64,000 nucleotides of DNA from Bizionia sp. (lineage in GTDB: Bacteria > Bacteroidota > Bacteroidia > Flavobacteriales > Flavobacteriaceae). The notes beneath the pieces were generated by a model. It was not told the DNA's origin. It ran no database searches and was given only the letters and a program-made list of their open reading frames with translations. Location of the stretch: assembly GCA_020631395.1 (NCBI GenBank), contig JAHDHI010000004.1, positions 34,085 through 98,084 on the forward strand, read 5' to 3'. The translations under genes were made by a program, and so were the position numbers. Shown piece after piece: positions 22,864 through 31,781 of the stretch (the stretch's first letter is position 1; each line of letters starts with the position of its first letter).

Positions 22864-24294
22864 TTAAAACTCAGCGTTTTGCGGTGTTCTTGGATAAGGT
22901 ATCACATCTCGAATGTTGCTCATTCCAGTTGCGAACATTACCAAACGTTCAAACCCCAATCCAAATCCTGAATGGACTGCAGTTCCGTATTTGCGTAAGT
23001 CCAGATACCACCATAGTTCTTCTTCGGGAATGTCCAATGCAGCCATCTTGTCCTTTAAGACATCCAAACGTTCTTCACGTTGGGATCCTCCAACGATTTC
23101 CCCAATTCCAGGGAAAAGGATGTCCATGGCACGGACTGTCTTGCCATCTTCATTCAATCGCATGTAGAAGGCCTTGATGTTTGCTGGGTAATCAAACAGT
23201 ATGACTGGGCATTTAAAGTGCTTTTCGACTAGAAAACGCTCATGTTCTGACTGTAAATCGGCTCCCCATTCTTCAATGTGGTATTTGAATTTTTTCTTTT
23301 TGTTGGGCTTACTGTTTCTTAAAATGTCTATGGCTTCGGTGTAACTAACACGTTTGAAATTGTTTTCGGTTACGAATTTCAATTTTTCGATCAAACTCAA
23401 TTCGTTTCTTTCTGCTTGTGGCTTCGTCTTGTCTTCATCTGCCAAACGCTTGTCCAAAAACTCCAAATCTTCCTTGTTGTTTTCCAACACATGGTTTATT
23501 ACCGATTTCATGAAATCTTCTGCCAAGTCCATATTTCCAGCCAAGTCCATAAAGGCAACCTCGGGTTCAATCATCCAAAATTCAGAGAGGTGACGAGAAG
23601 TGTTTGAATTCTCTGCTCTAAATGTTGGGCCGAAAGTATATACCTTGCCCAATGACATGGCATAGGTTTCCGCTTCCAATTGCCCTGAAACCGTCAAATT
23701 GGTGTCTTTTCCAAAAAAGTTTTGAGAATGGTCAATCTCACCGGATTCCATGAGCGGTGGATTCTTTTGGTCCAACGTACTCACGCGAAACATCTCACCA
23801 GCACCTTCTGCATCACTTCCTGTGATGATTGGGGTGTGCATATAGTAAAACCCGTTCTCGTTGAAATATTTGTGAACGGCAAATGACAATGCCGATCGTA
23901 AACGCATTACGGCACTAAAGGTATTGGTTCTGGTTCTTAGGTGCGCGTTTTTTCTTAAAAACTCAAAACCATGCTTTCTAGGTTGAATGGGGTAGGTCTC
24001 AGGATCGGAATCTCCCAGTATTTCGATGGAATTTACCGTGATCTCAACGCTTTGTCCCTTTCCTTGACTTTCTACCAAGTTTCCTTTTATATGTACGGCA
24101 GCACCAGTTGTGATGCGTTTTAATATGGATTCGTCCGTATTTTCAAAATCGACCACACATTGGATATTATTAATCGTCGAACCGTCATTTAAAGCAATAA
24201 AACGATTGGCTCTGAATGTTCTAACCCATCCCTTGATTTCTACTTCTTGCAAAGTGGTCTGTTTTAATAATTGTGCAACTGTACTTGGTGTCAT
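22864..24294 (-). CDS. asnS: asparaginyl-tRNA synthetase
   Basis: The ATG at 24294 (MTPSTVAQLLKQTTLQEVEI) is used; a longer open frame upstream would add an improbable basic extension. The 476-residue enzyme has the N-terminal OB-fold (KGWVRTFRANRFIALNDGS) and the class II catalytic core: motif 2 (FRAENSNTSRHLSEFWMIEP) and motif 3 (GFGLGFERLVMFATG). It charges tRNA-Asn. It lies 32 bp after the MMPL exporter gene. Confidence 0.97.
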   Translation of the reverse strand: MTPSTVAQLLKQTTLQEVEIKGWVRTFRANRFIALNDGSTINNIQCVVDFENTDESILKRITTGAAVHIKGNLVESQGKGQSVEITVNSIEILGDSDPETYPIQPRKHGFEFLRKNAHLRTRTNTFSAVMRLRSALSFAVHKYFNENGFYYMHTPIITGSDAEGAGEMFRVSTLDQKNPPLMESGEIDHSQNFFGKDTNLTVSGQLEAETYAMSLGKVYTFGPTFRAENSNTSRHLSEFWMIEPEVAFMDLAGNMDLAEDFMKSVINHVLENNKEDLEFLDKRLADEDKTKPQAERNELSLIEKLKFVTENNFKRVSYTEAIDILRNSKPNKKKKFKYHIEEWGADLQSEHERFLVEKHFKCPVILFDYPANIKAFYMRLNEDGKTVRAMDILFPGIGEIVGGSQREERLDVLKDKMAALDIPEEELWWYLDLRKYGTAVHSGFGLGFERLVMFATGMSNIRDVIPYPRTPQNAEF

Positions 24295-24326
24295 TTTATA
24301 ATTTATTTTAAGTGCAAATGTAATTT

Positions 24327-26735
24327 TTAATGTTGTTGATCTGTTGTTTCTTCCTCGCTTTCTTCCGGGATGATGTTTATAGAAGGCTCCTTTAGCGTTG
24401 TCTTGTTGGCAATGCTCTTTTCCAGAGAAAGCAACAAGGAGGGCAATAGTAGTAAATTGGAAAGCATTGCAAACAACAATGTTGCAGAGACCAATGCGCC
24501 TAATGCCACGGTACCTCCAAAGCTTGAAATCGTAAATACGGAGAACCCAAAAAACAGGACTATGGACGTGTAAAACATACTTACTCCCGTTTCTCTCAAT
24601 GCAGCGTAAATGGATTTCTTTATTTTCCAATTGCTGGCCTGTAGTTCTTGCCTGTATTTTGCCAAGAAATGAATGGTGTCGTCTACCGATATGCCGAAAG
24701 CTATGCTGAATACCAGTATCGTCGATGGTTTTATGGGGACACCCAAATAGCCCATTAGACCTGCAGTAACCACAAGTGGCAACAGATTGGGTATCAGTGA
24801 TACTACTATCATTCTAAAAGAACGGAACATATAGGCCATGAATAGCGAAATCAACAAAATGGCCAAGGATAGTGACAAAGCTAGGTTTTTCACCAAATAA
24901 GTGGTACCTTTTTGGAAAACCAATGCTTTCCCCGTCATAGTGACATCATACTTTTCCTTTGGGAATACCTTGTCTATCTTGTTTAGGATGTTCTCTTCGA
25001 TACGTTTCATCTTATCCGTACCAATGTCTTTCATAAATGTAGTGATACGCGCATATTGACCAGTGCTATCGACAAAATTACTCAATAGGTTGATGTCCCC
25101 CGAAGCTGAATTTTTTATGTAGGCAGATAGGAATAGGTTCTCTTGGGAAGTCGGCAATTGGTAATATTTTGGATTTCCATTGGAATAGGCTTGCTTGGAA
25201 TACTTGACCAAACTGACCACAGAGATTGGTTTGGACAGTTCTGGTGTTTCTGTGATCAAATCTTCGAGCTCATTCATACGTTTTAGCGTTGTCAACTTCA
25301 TCACACCTTTCTTGCGTTTGGTGTCAATCATTATTTCCAGTGGCATTATTCCATTGAATTCTTCTTCGAAGAAACGGATGTCTTGGAAGAATTCAGCTTT
25401 CTTTGGCATGTCCTCAATGAGACTTCCAGAGATCTTTATCTTGTAAATTCCTATTATGCATACAATTAGAAGAGCAAGCGATGTGATGTAAATGGTAATT
25501 CGTTTTTCTCTAACCATACGCTCCATCCAATTGACGAAACCACCAATCCAACGCTTGTTCAAGTGTTCCAAATGGCGTTCCTTTGGGTAAGGTAGAAAAG
25601 TATAGATTATGGGTATGATGAGTATGCAGAGAATGAAGATGGCGAGAATGCTCAAAGATGCCACGACTCCAAATTCTTTCAAGAGCTTGCTTTCCGTTAT
25701 TATGAAAGTAGCAAAACCAGAAGCAGTGGTTACATTGGTCATTAACGTTGCATTTCCTATTTTGGTTATAACGCGCTGCAATGACTTTACCTTATTGCCA
25801 TGTAACTTTACCTCGTGTTGATATTTGTTGATGAGGAAGATGCAGTTTGGTATGCCTATAACGATAATCAATGGAGGAATCAATGCGGTAAGCACCGTAA
25901 TTTCATATCTAAGGAACCCAAGTATGCCCAGAGTCCACATTACACCAACGCAAACAACGATCAATGATATGAATGTAGCTCGGAAGGACCTAAAGAACAA
26001 AAAGAAAATCAATGAGGTTACAAGTAGTGCGGCCACAACGAACAGGCCTATTTCATCAACTATGTTTTGCGAATTGAGAGTCCGTATGTACGGCATCCCA
26101 GAAACACGAACATCCATGTCGTACCTTTCTTCAAATGCCTTGACATTATTCAAAAGGGTCTTCATTACAAAGTCCTTTCTTTCGGGTTTGTTTATAATGT
26201 CCTTTTTTAGATATATTGCCGTACGAATGGTCTTTGTTTCCGTATTGAACAAGAAGTTGTCGTAAAAAGGATACTTTTCAAACAGTTCGTTTTGCAGTTT
26301 TCCAATTTGTTTCAATGAAGTAATGGAGTCTTTGATGAAAGGCTCCAATTCAAATTTCTCCTCTTTGGTATTTTTGACGAGTTTTTGTAAATCTTTGATC
26401 GAAACGACAGTTTCTACCTCGACTTCGTTTCTGAAGGAATCGGAAAGTGCATTCCAAGCGTTTAGCTTTTCGACGGTGAAAAGAGTGGAGTCTTTAATGC
26501 CTAGAACAATCAAATTTCCTTCTTCACCGAATATTTCAAGGAATTTGTTGTACTCTTGGTTTACTTCATGTTCATCTGGTAGCAAGTTGGCTTCCGTATA
26601 CGTAAAACGCATGTGTTTCCATTGCAAGCTGAATATGATGGTAACAAATATTACACCTATTAAAATGGCAATTTTATTGCGCAATATTATTCTTGCTACA
26701 ATGTCCCAAAATTGTGTTTTCTTAAGTTTTGACAT
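24327..26735 (-). CDS. RND/MMPL-family exporter
   Basis: An 802-residue protein made of two similar halves, each a membrane helix, a large periplasmic loop and a five-helix bundle (first bundle about 225-375, second about 620-775), the plan of MMPL/HpnN-type transporters. The second bundle has the typical PSTILVFSIAFGISVDDTIH segment with acidic residues in a helix, expected to carry protons. Substrates of this group are lipids or other hydrophobic molecules moved within the envelope. Its neighbours do not narrow the substrate further. Confidence 0.88.
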   Translation of the reverse strand: MSKLKKTQFWDIVARIILRNKIAILIGVIFVTIIFSLQWKHMRFTYTEANLLPDEHEVNQEYNKFLEIFGEEGNLIVLGIKDSTLFTVEKLNAWNALSDSFRNEVEVETVVSIKDLQKLVKNTKEEKFELEPFIKDSITSLKQIGKLQNELFEKYPFYDNFLFNTETKTIRTAIYLKKDIINKPERKDFVMKTLLNNVKAFEERYDMDVRVSGMPYIRTLNSQNIVDEIGLFVVAALLVTSLIFFLFFRSFRATFISLIVVCVGVMWTLGILGFLRYEITVLTALIPPLIIVIGIPNCIFLINKYQHEVKLHGNKVKSLQRVITKIGNATLMTNVTTASGFATFIITESKLLKEFGVVASLSILAIFILCILIIPIIYTFLPYPKERHLEHLNKRWIGGFVNWMERMVREKRITIYITSLALLIVCIIGIYKIKISGSLIEDMPKKAEFFQDIRFFEEEFNGIMPLEIMIDTKRKKGVMKLTTLKRMNELEDLITETPELSKPISVVSLVKYSKQAYSNGNPKYYQLPTSQENLFLSAYIKNSASGDINLLSNFVDSTGQYARITTFMKDIGTDKMKRIEENILNKIDKVFPKEKYDVTMTGKALVFQKGTTYLVKNLALSLSLAILLISLFMAYMFRSFRMIVVSLIPNLLPLVVTAGLMGYLGVPIKPSTILVFSIAFGISVDDTIHFLAKYRQELQASNWKIKKSIYAALRETGVSMFYTSIVLFFGFSVFTISSFGGTVALGALVSATLLFAMLSNLLLLPSLLLSLEKSIANKTTLKEPSINIIPEESEEETTDQQH

Positions 26736-26797
26736 AGTACATTTAAACGAGCGTCAAAGGTATGGAAAACAGATATATTTACTATAAAAAAAAGTAT

Positions 26798-28066
26798 TTA
26801 TAATGTAATGTTGAAGGTGAATTTGAAAGCGATGTTGTCATCGGTTCTAGGGAGATGATATGCTCCATACCTGTAAGACAGACTCAAACCAAAACCCAAG
26901 AGCAATTTGTTGATCTCGAAACCAGATTCCGTGTAGCCTTTGCCAAGTGTGTCAAAGTTTACATTTCGATGTCTGGAAATGTTGTTCATGCTACCTATGG
27001 CATATCTTGAGATTAGAACCAGTTGTGGGTTGAAGTGTTTGGATATGTGGAATGGCTTTAAATGGTGCTTGAAGATCAATGTGGCGAAACGATCTGAAAA
27101 GAATTCGTTGAAATACATTGTTTCAAAACTATTAACCCCTGCAACGGAAAACCTTTGTAAGATGGTTTCTTTGGTTATGTTGTTTGGGTAGGCATGATAT
27201 AAATGAGTTAAAGGCGCATCCCCTCTTGCAATCCCGGCAGATAGCGTTGCTGTGGAAAAGGAGCCTTCACTATGGTCTAATTTGTAAACCGTTCTAAAAT
27301 CTATCTTGGAAAAATCAAAATCTGCATTGAATGCTCCTTTAAAGCTTTTGGTGTATTGCAAGGTGAATTTTGGATAGCCATCCTTGACGTTTTCCGTCTT
27401 TCCATCCGCCTTTTCATAAATGCTGAACGGGCTCCATTCCAATGCAACTTTGGCCATGGTAGTTTCAAAAGATCCGTAGGACTTTCCATTCAAGAGATAA
27501 TTATAGTCATAGGTAGGCCTTATGTTGCTAATGGACAATTCTGTTTCCGAATATAGTTTGGAAGAAATCTCGTGTTCTACATTTAGTGTTGATGTAATGT
27601 GTTTATGAAAGAGGTCTATGTTTAACAAGCGAGGCTCAAAAAAGGAAAAAGAGCGTCCGTCCGTCAAAAAAGAAGAGCTTCCCGTTTCTTGCAGATCGTC
27701 TGTATACGATAGGTTTATCCAAGTCTTGGTTTTTGGAAGCAGCCTAAAGCCACCTCCAATGCTATATTTGACTCTTTTGTCTACAAACCCATAGACGACA
27801 TAGCTGTTTATCTTGTATTTTTCTGAAAAACCATCATTTGTCACACCTCCCAAGCCTGTTCTAAAACCTTCATATTGGTTGAACTTTACTAGATACCTTA
27901 AATCGAAATTCAATATTTTGGTAGGAAAGTAACCATTGCCCAATTGTTTTAAAAAGGCATTTTTTTTAATCGAATCCTTGGCTGTCCCAGTATCATCTTC
28001 TGGTATTTGCGAATGAGCTGAAATAGCAAAGATTAGAAAGAAGACAAAAAGTCCACGTTTAATCAT
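26798..28066 (-). CDS. outer-membrane beta-barrel, DUF5686-like C-terminal part
   Basis: A 422-residue exported protein (signal MIKRGLFVFFLIFAISAHSQ) made almost wholly of barrel strands. Segments such as ILNFDLRYLVKFNQYEGFRT and YRYGAYHLPRTDDNIAFKF look like the barrel half of DUF5686/carboxypeptidase-regulatory-like proteins, but the N-terminal domains usual for that family are missing, so it is a short version. Its ATG overlaps the TlpA gene stop by 8 bp, so the two are coupled. Confidence 0.7.
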   Translation of the reverse strand: MIKRGLFVFFLIFAISAHSQIPEDDTGTAKDSIKKNAFLKQLGNGYFPTKILNFDLRYLVKFNQYEGFRTGLGGVTNDGFSEKYKINSYVVYGFVDKRVKYSIGGGFRLLPKTKTWINLSYTDDLQETGSSSFLTDGRSFSFFEPRLLNIDLFHKHITSTLNVEHEISSKLYSETELSISNIRPTYDYNYLLNGKSYGSFETTMAKVALEWSPFSIYEKADGKTENVKDGYPKFTLQYTKSFKGAFNADFDFSKIDFRTVYKLDHSEGSFSTATLSAGIARGDAPLTHLYHAYPNNITKETILQRFSVAGVNSFETMYFNEFFSDRFATLIFKHHLKPFHISKHFNPQLVLISRYAIGSMNNISRHRNVNFDTLGKGYTESGFEINKLLLGFGLSLSYRYGAYHLPRTDDNIAFKFTFNITL

Positions 28067-28811
28067 ATGATTGGTCTAATAGCGATTTAATAGATTGAGA
28101 CAATACCGATTTAATGTTGGTTCTATAACCTAATTCCTTGAGTACGATCTCTCCTTTTTGATTAATTACAATGTTGGTAGGGTAACTTTGCACTCCATAC
28201 ATGGTAATGACATCGTTTGCGTTGGGAGCTATTCTATAGTTGAATTCATGTGTGCCCAAAAATTGTTCCACAAGTTCTTTTTTGTCGAAAGTGATGGAAA
28301 GAAACTCAACATCCTTACCCTTGAATTGTTCAACTAAATTGTTCAAGTCTGGCATTTCCATCACGCACGGTCCACATTTCGTGAACCAGAAATTCAAAAC
28401 GACGACTTTACCCTTTAACTCCGTCAATTTAGTCGTATTGCCCTCCAAGTCACTTACAATAAAATCCAGCGCTTTTTCTCCTGATTCGAAATGTGCTTCT
28501 GGGTTTTTCAGTATCAAGATGGGGGAATTGCTGTTTTTTCGGAAAATCACGGACTTTATCTTACCACTTTTGTTGGCATAGAAAAGAGGGGTGTAGTCTG
28601 AGTTTGTAATTAACTCCATTTGTGAGGTTGGTAAAAGTGTTCCATGCTCTGAAAACAATTGGACGTCTGGGGTAATCACAATTTGAGTTGTTTTGATTTC
28701 TTCATCAGTGAGCAAGTGCTGTTCACTGGGAATGAACCCATAGTCTTGTGCAGTAGATACATTAAATTGTATTAGAGCAAGTAGGAATAGAACTGTTTTT
28801 AGAATATACAT
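28059..28811 (-). CDS. TlpA-like thioredoxin-fold protein
   Basis: A 250-residue exported protein (signal ending near NVSTAQ). The C-terminal ~140 residues form a TlpA/ResA-like thioredoxin domain with the active site FTKCGPCVMEMPDL and the cis-Pro region (VQSYPTNIVI). It likely reduces or isomerises disulfides in the periplasm. The N-terminal ~100 residues match no domain I recognise. Confidence 0.85.
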   Translation of the reverse strand: MYILKTVLFLLALIQFNVSTAQDYGFIPSEQHLLTDEEIKTTQIVITPDVQLFSEHGTLLPTSQMELITNSDYTPLFYANKSGKIKSVIFRKNSNSPILILKNPEAHFESGEKALDFIVSDLEGNTTKLTELKGKVVVLNFWFTKCGPCVMEMPDLNNLVEQFKGKDVEFLSITFDKKELVEQFLGTHEFNYRIAPNANDVITMYGVQSYPTNIVINQKGEIVLKELGYRTNIKSVLSQSIKSLLDQSYD

Positions 28812-28845
28812 AGCAATATGACAGTAAATGTATTAAAATGACATA

Positions 28846-28872
28846 TAAAAAAAGCGACAATTATGTCGCTTT
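28846..28872 (-). terminator. terminator after frr
   Basis: Stem AAAGCGACA / TGTCGCTTT with a 4-nt loop and a T-run on the minus strand, directly after the frr stop codon. Confidence 0.9.
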
Positions 28873-28878
28873 TAACTT

Positions 28879-29436
28879 TTATACTGTCATAATCTCTTTT
28901 TCCTTGATGCCTACTATCTCGTCTATCTTCTTGACTGAGGCATCTGTTAGGTTTTGAATGTCCTGTTCTGCTTTCTTTTGCAGATCTTCTGAGGCGTCTT
29001 CGGTTTTCTTAATGTCGTTGTTGGCATCTTTACGAGCATTTCTAACACCCACCTTTGCATGTTCTGCTTCTGCCTTGGCTTGTTTTGCCAATTCACGCCT
29101 ACGTTCCTCTGTCAAAGCTGGGACATTGATTATTATGGTTTCTCCATTGTTCATTGGATTGAAACCCAAGTTGGCATACATGATGCCACGCTCTATTTCT
29201 TGAAGCATGTTCTTTTCCCATGGTTGAACGGTAATGGTTCTTCCATCGGGAGTATTTACATTGGCAACTTGACTCAACGGTGTTTGCGAACCATAATAGT
29301 CTACCATGACACTACCTAACATTGATGGACTTGCCTTTCCAGCACGGATGTTTACCAATTGCTTCTCCAAATGCTTTATGGCATTGTCCATTGCTTCTTT
29401 TGCCGAATCTATTATAAATGTTATGTCTTCGTTCAT
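28879..29436 (-). CDS. frr: ribosome recycling factor
   Basis: A 185-residue protein with the family signature: MNEDITFIIDSAKEAMDNAI, VNIRAGKASPSML, the central NTPDGRTITVQPWE and VPALTEERRRELAKQAK. It splits post-termination ribosomes together with EF-G. It lies downstream of pyrH, the usual order. Confidence 0.98.
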   Translation of the reverse strand: MNEDITFIIDSAKEAMDNAIKHLEKQLVNIRAGKASPSMLGSVMVDYYGSQTPLSQVANVNTPDGRTITVQPWEKNMLQEIERGIMYANLGFNPMNNGETIIINVPALTEERRRELAKQAKAEAEHAKVGVRNARKDANNDIKKTEDASEDLQKKAEQDIQNLTDASVKKIDEIVGIKEKEIMTV

Positions 29437-29540
29437 TACTGTATGTTTTATTTATTAAGAGCTCATTTCAAAAATTGAGCCAAAATGCATGGAATACTTT
29501 AGTCTTGATTGAGTTATATGTGTTCTGCCAGCACAAATTA

Positions 29541-30248
29541 CTACAAACTAACCTGAGTTCCAATATTTTCTCCAGAAACCACTTTCATTAAATTACCTCT
29601 TGTATTCATGTCGAATACTATGATTGGCAATTCATTTTCTTGACTTAAAGTAAAAGCAGTGGTATCCATCACTTTCAATCCTTTGCGCAATACGTCGTCG
29701 AAAGTGATGTGTTCGAATTTGACGGCTTCGCTATCCTTTTCAGGATCTGCATTGTATATGCCATCTACACGCGTCCCTTTCAAAATAACGTCTGCTTCGA
29801 TTTCTATTGCTCTCAACACTGCGGCAGAGTCGGTTGTGAAATATGGATTTCCCGTACCTCCTCCAAAAATGACAACTCGTCCCTTTCTAAGATGACTCAT
29901 GGCCTTCCTTCTAATAAATGGTTCAGCGACTTCATTGATTTTTATGGCAGTTTGCAATCGGGTTTTTACTCCTGCATCTTCCAAAGCATTTTGTAGTGCC
30001 AAACCATTGATTACAGTTGCCAACATTCCCATATGGTCGCCTTGTACACGATCCATGCCGTTCATGGCACCGGCAACACCTCTAAAAATATTTCCACCAC
30101 CAATAACTATGGCAACTTCAATGCCCTTGTCGGTTACGGCTTTGATGTCTGCGGCATATTCGGCCAAACGTTCAGGGTCTATACCATATTGACGATTTCC
30201 CATTAAGGCTTCGCCAGACAATTTCAATAGTATTCTTTTGTATTGCAC
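29541..30248 (-). CDS. pyrH: UMP kinase
   Basis: A 235-residue amino-acid-kinase-fold UMP kinase ([50 protein letters not shown]). The start codon is GTG at 30248, followed by CAATAC (Gln-Tyr); length and N-terminus match the family only with this start. It makes UDP from UMP for pyrimidine supply. frr follows 104 bp downstream. Confidence 0.97.
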   Translation of the reverse strand: MQYKRILLKLSGEALMGNRQYGIDPERLAEYAADIKAVTDKGIEVAIVIGGGNIFRGVAGAMNGMDRVQGDHMGMLATVINGLALQNALEDAGVKTRLQTAIKINEVAEPFIRRKAMSHLRKGRVVIFGGGTGNPYFTTDSAAVLRAIEIEADVILKGTRVDGIYNADPEKDSEAVKFEHITFDDVLRKGLKVMDTTAFTLSQENELPIIVFDMNTRGNLMKVVSGENIGTQVSL

Positions 30249-30400
30249 AGTTTTTTGTTTGTAAGATTTCCGCTAGGGCGAAAATAAGAGTTTGGCAAAT
30301 ATAATCAATATAAGGCATTGTCAAAAAAAGAATTGAAACATAAAAATACTTTAGTTGCAATCTTCAATGTGGCTTTTAGATGATGACTAGAAATTTATAG

Positions 30401-30440
30401 AGGATATTTTTGTCCTGTATTTAAATTATATCTAACTTTG
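30401..30440 (+). promoter_or_regulatory. promoter and probable operator of the NO operon
   Basis: TTG (30410-30412), a 20-bp spacer and TAACTTTG (30433-30440) match the Bacteroidetes -33/-7 consensus well. An inverted repeat AGGA-N8-TCCT (30401-30416) covers the -33 element, a position where a repressor would block polymerase. The Rrf2 regulator encoded 24 bp downstream is the natural candidate. Confidence 0.65.
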
Positions 30441-30463
30441 CATATGTAAATATCTTAATAGTT

Positions 30464-30895
30464 ATGTTTTCTAAATCTTGCGAATATGGTCTTAGAGCTG
30501 CTATTTTCATAGCACAACAATCCAAACTAAAAAATAAAGTGAGCCTGAGCACCATCTCTGAAGAGATAAATTCACCACAAGCATTCACTGCCAAGATTTT
30601 GCAACAACTTACAAGAAACAACATTATTAAATCCATAAAGGGTCCATATGGTGGTTTTATGGTAGAAGAGGAGAAGATGTCTACACAACTAAGTGAAATA
30701 GTCAATGTTTTAGATGGGGATTCTATTTTTACTGGATGTGGCTTGGGCCTAAAACAATGTGACGCCAGTGCTCCTTGTCCTTTGCATTTTGAATTTGTCG
30801 AAATTAGAGAGCGCCTGAAGAAGATGTTGGAAAATACCACGCTCATATCGATAACAGATGAATTGAATATTGAGTCAACGATATTGAAACCTTAA
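30464..30895 (+). CDS. Rrf2-family, NsrR-like iron-sulfur regulator
   Basis: A 143-residue Rrf2 protein with an N-terminal winged helix (SKSCEYGLRAAIFIAQ; SPQAFTAKILQQL) and three cysteines at 92, 99 and 105, close to the Cys91/96/102 cluster ligands of NsrR. A nitric-oxide-sensitive [Fe-S] repressor is the best guess, because the operon it heads ends in a NO reductase gene. IscR-like function is less likely given this context. Confidence 0.85.
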   Translation: MFSKSCEYGLRAAIFIAQQSKLKNKVSLSTISEEINSPQAFTAKILQQLTRNNIIKSIKGPYGGFMVEEEKMSTQLSEIVNVLDGDSIFTGCGLGLKQCDASAPCPLHFEFVEIRERLKKMLENTTLISITDELNIESTILKP

Positions 30896-30936
30896 AATTT
30901 ACATTTAAAAAGGATAAAAAGGTCTTTTAATCTTTT

Positions 30937-31383
30937 ATGAAAAATTCAAATACATACCATTACAGCATTGCAATCATTTTCATTTGGGTGGGGTTAATTT
31001 GCGCGATTAGCTTTATGGAGGCTTGGTTGAAATTTCAAGCTCCAGGAATAACTACGGAATTGGGGTTGGGCATCGGTCAGTTGGTCTTTGGAATGCTTAA
31101 CAAAGTAGAAATAGCTTGTGCCATATCGATAACATTGGGAGCAATGCTTTCCAATTCCGTTAAGGGGAAAAATGGAATAGGTTACCTCTTTGTCGTATTG
31201 ATCGCTTTGGGAATAGAGAGCATTTGGTTGTTGCCAGCACTAGATCAAAGGGCTAGTTTAATCATAAAAGGAGTTGTTCTTCCAAAAAGCAAGTTGCATC
31301 TAGGCTATGTTCTATTGGAAATTACGAAGACAATATGCTTAATTGTCTATGGTATGAAACTTTTAACTAGAGTAAAAAAGTAA
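30937..31383 (+). CDS. four-helix membrane protein of the NO operon
   Basis: A 148-residue protein with four predicted membrane helices (about 8-25, 55-75, 82-100, 120-142). No domain is recognised with certainty. Its place between the NsrR-like gene and the NO reductase suggests a role in NO tolerance, perhaps reductase assembly. Confidence 0.6.
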   Translation: MKNSNTYHYSIAIIFIWVGLICAISFMEAWLKFQAPGITTELGLGIGQLVFGMLNKVEIACAISITLGAMLSNSVKGKNGIGYLFVVLIALGIESIWLLPALDQRASLIIKGVVLPKSKLHLGYVLLEITKTICLIVYGMKLLTRVKK

Positions 31384-31402
31384 CAAATATTAAAACTATA
31401 AT

Positions 31403-31747
31403 ATGATAATTGAAAATATGAAAACAGCATCACTCACAGACGGTTTGATCTATAGGGACGACAGACCGGCGATTACAGTTCTATTGCAAACAAAAACATC
31501 TAAAGAAATAAGAATTGTCATAAAAAAAGGACAAGAAATGAAAGAACACAAAGCTCCTTTTCCCATTGTTGTCGAAATTTTTGAAGGCGCCATCGACTTT
31601 GGAATACATAGAGAGCGTACGTCACTTAAAAAAGGGGATTTATTGACGTTGGATGAAAACATGCCACATAATTTAATTGGTATTGAAGACAGTATCGTTC
31701 GATTGTCCCTCTTTCAAAAGGATACAGTGGAACGTGTACAAAATTAG
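31403..31747 (+). CDS. cupin-domain protein
   Basis: A 114-residue single-domain cupin: a first motif-like stretch (KGQEMKEHKAPFPIVVEIFE) and a second (KKGDLLTLDENMPHNLIGIE), with His residues able to bind a metal. An in-frame ATG at 31418 is an alternative start. It lies 34 bp before the NO reductase gene. Cupins of this kind recur in NO- and iron-sulfur-related operons; the substrate is unknown. Confidence 0.75.
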   Translation: MIIENMKTASLTDGLIYRDDRPAITVLLQTKTSKEIRIVIKKGQEMKEHKAPFPIVVEIFEGAIDFGIHRERTSLKKGDLLTLDENMPHNLIGIEDSIVRLSLFQKDTVERVQN

Positions 31748-31781
31748 CCTAATAAAATCATAATAATTAAGACAAAAGAAG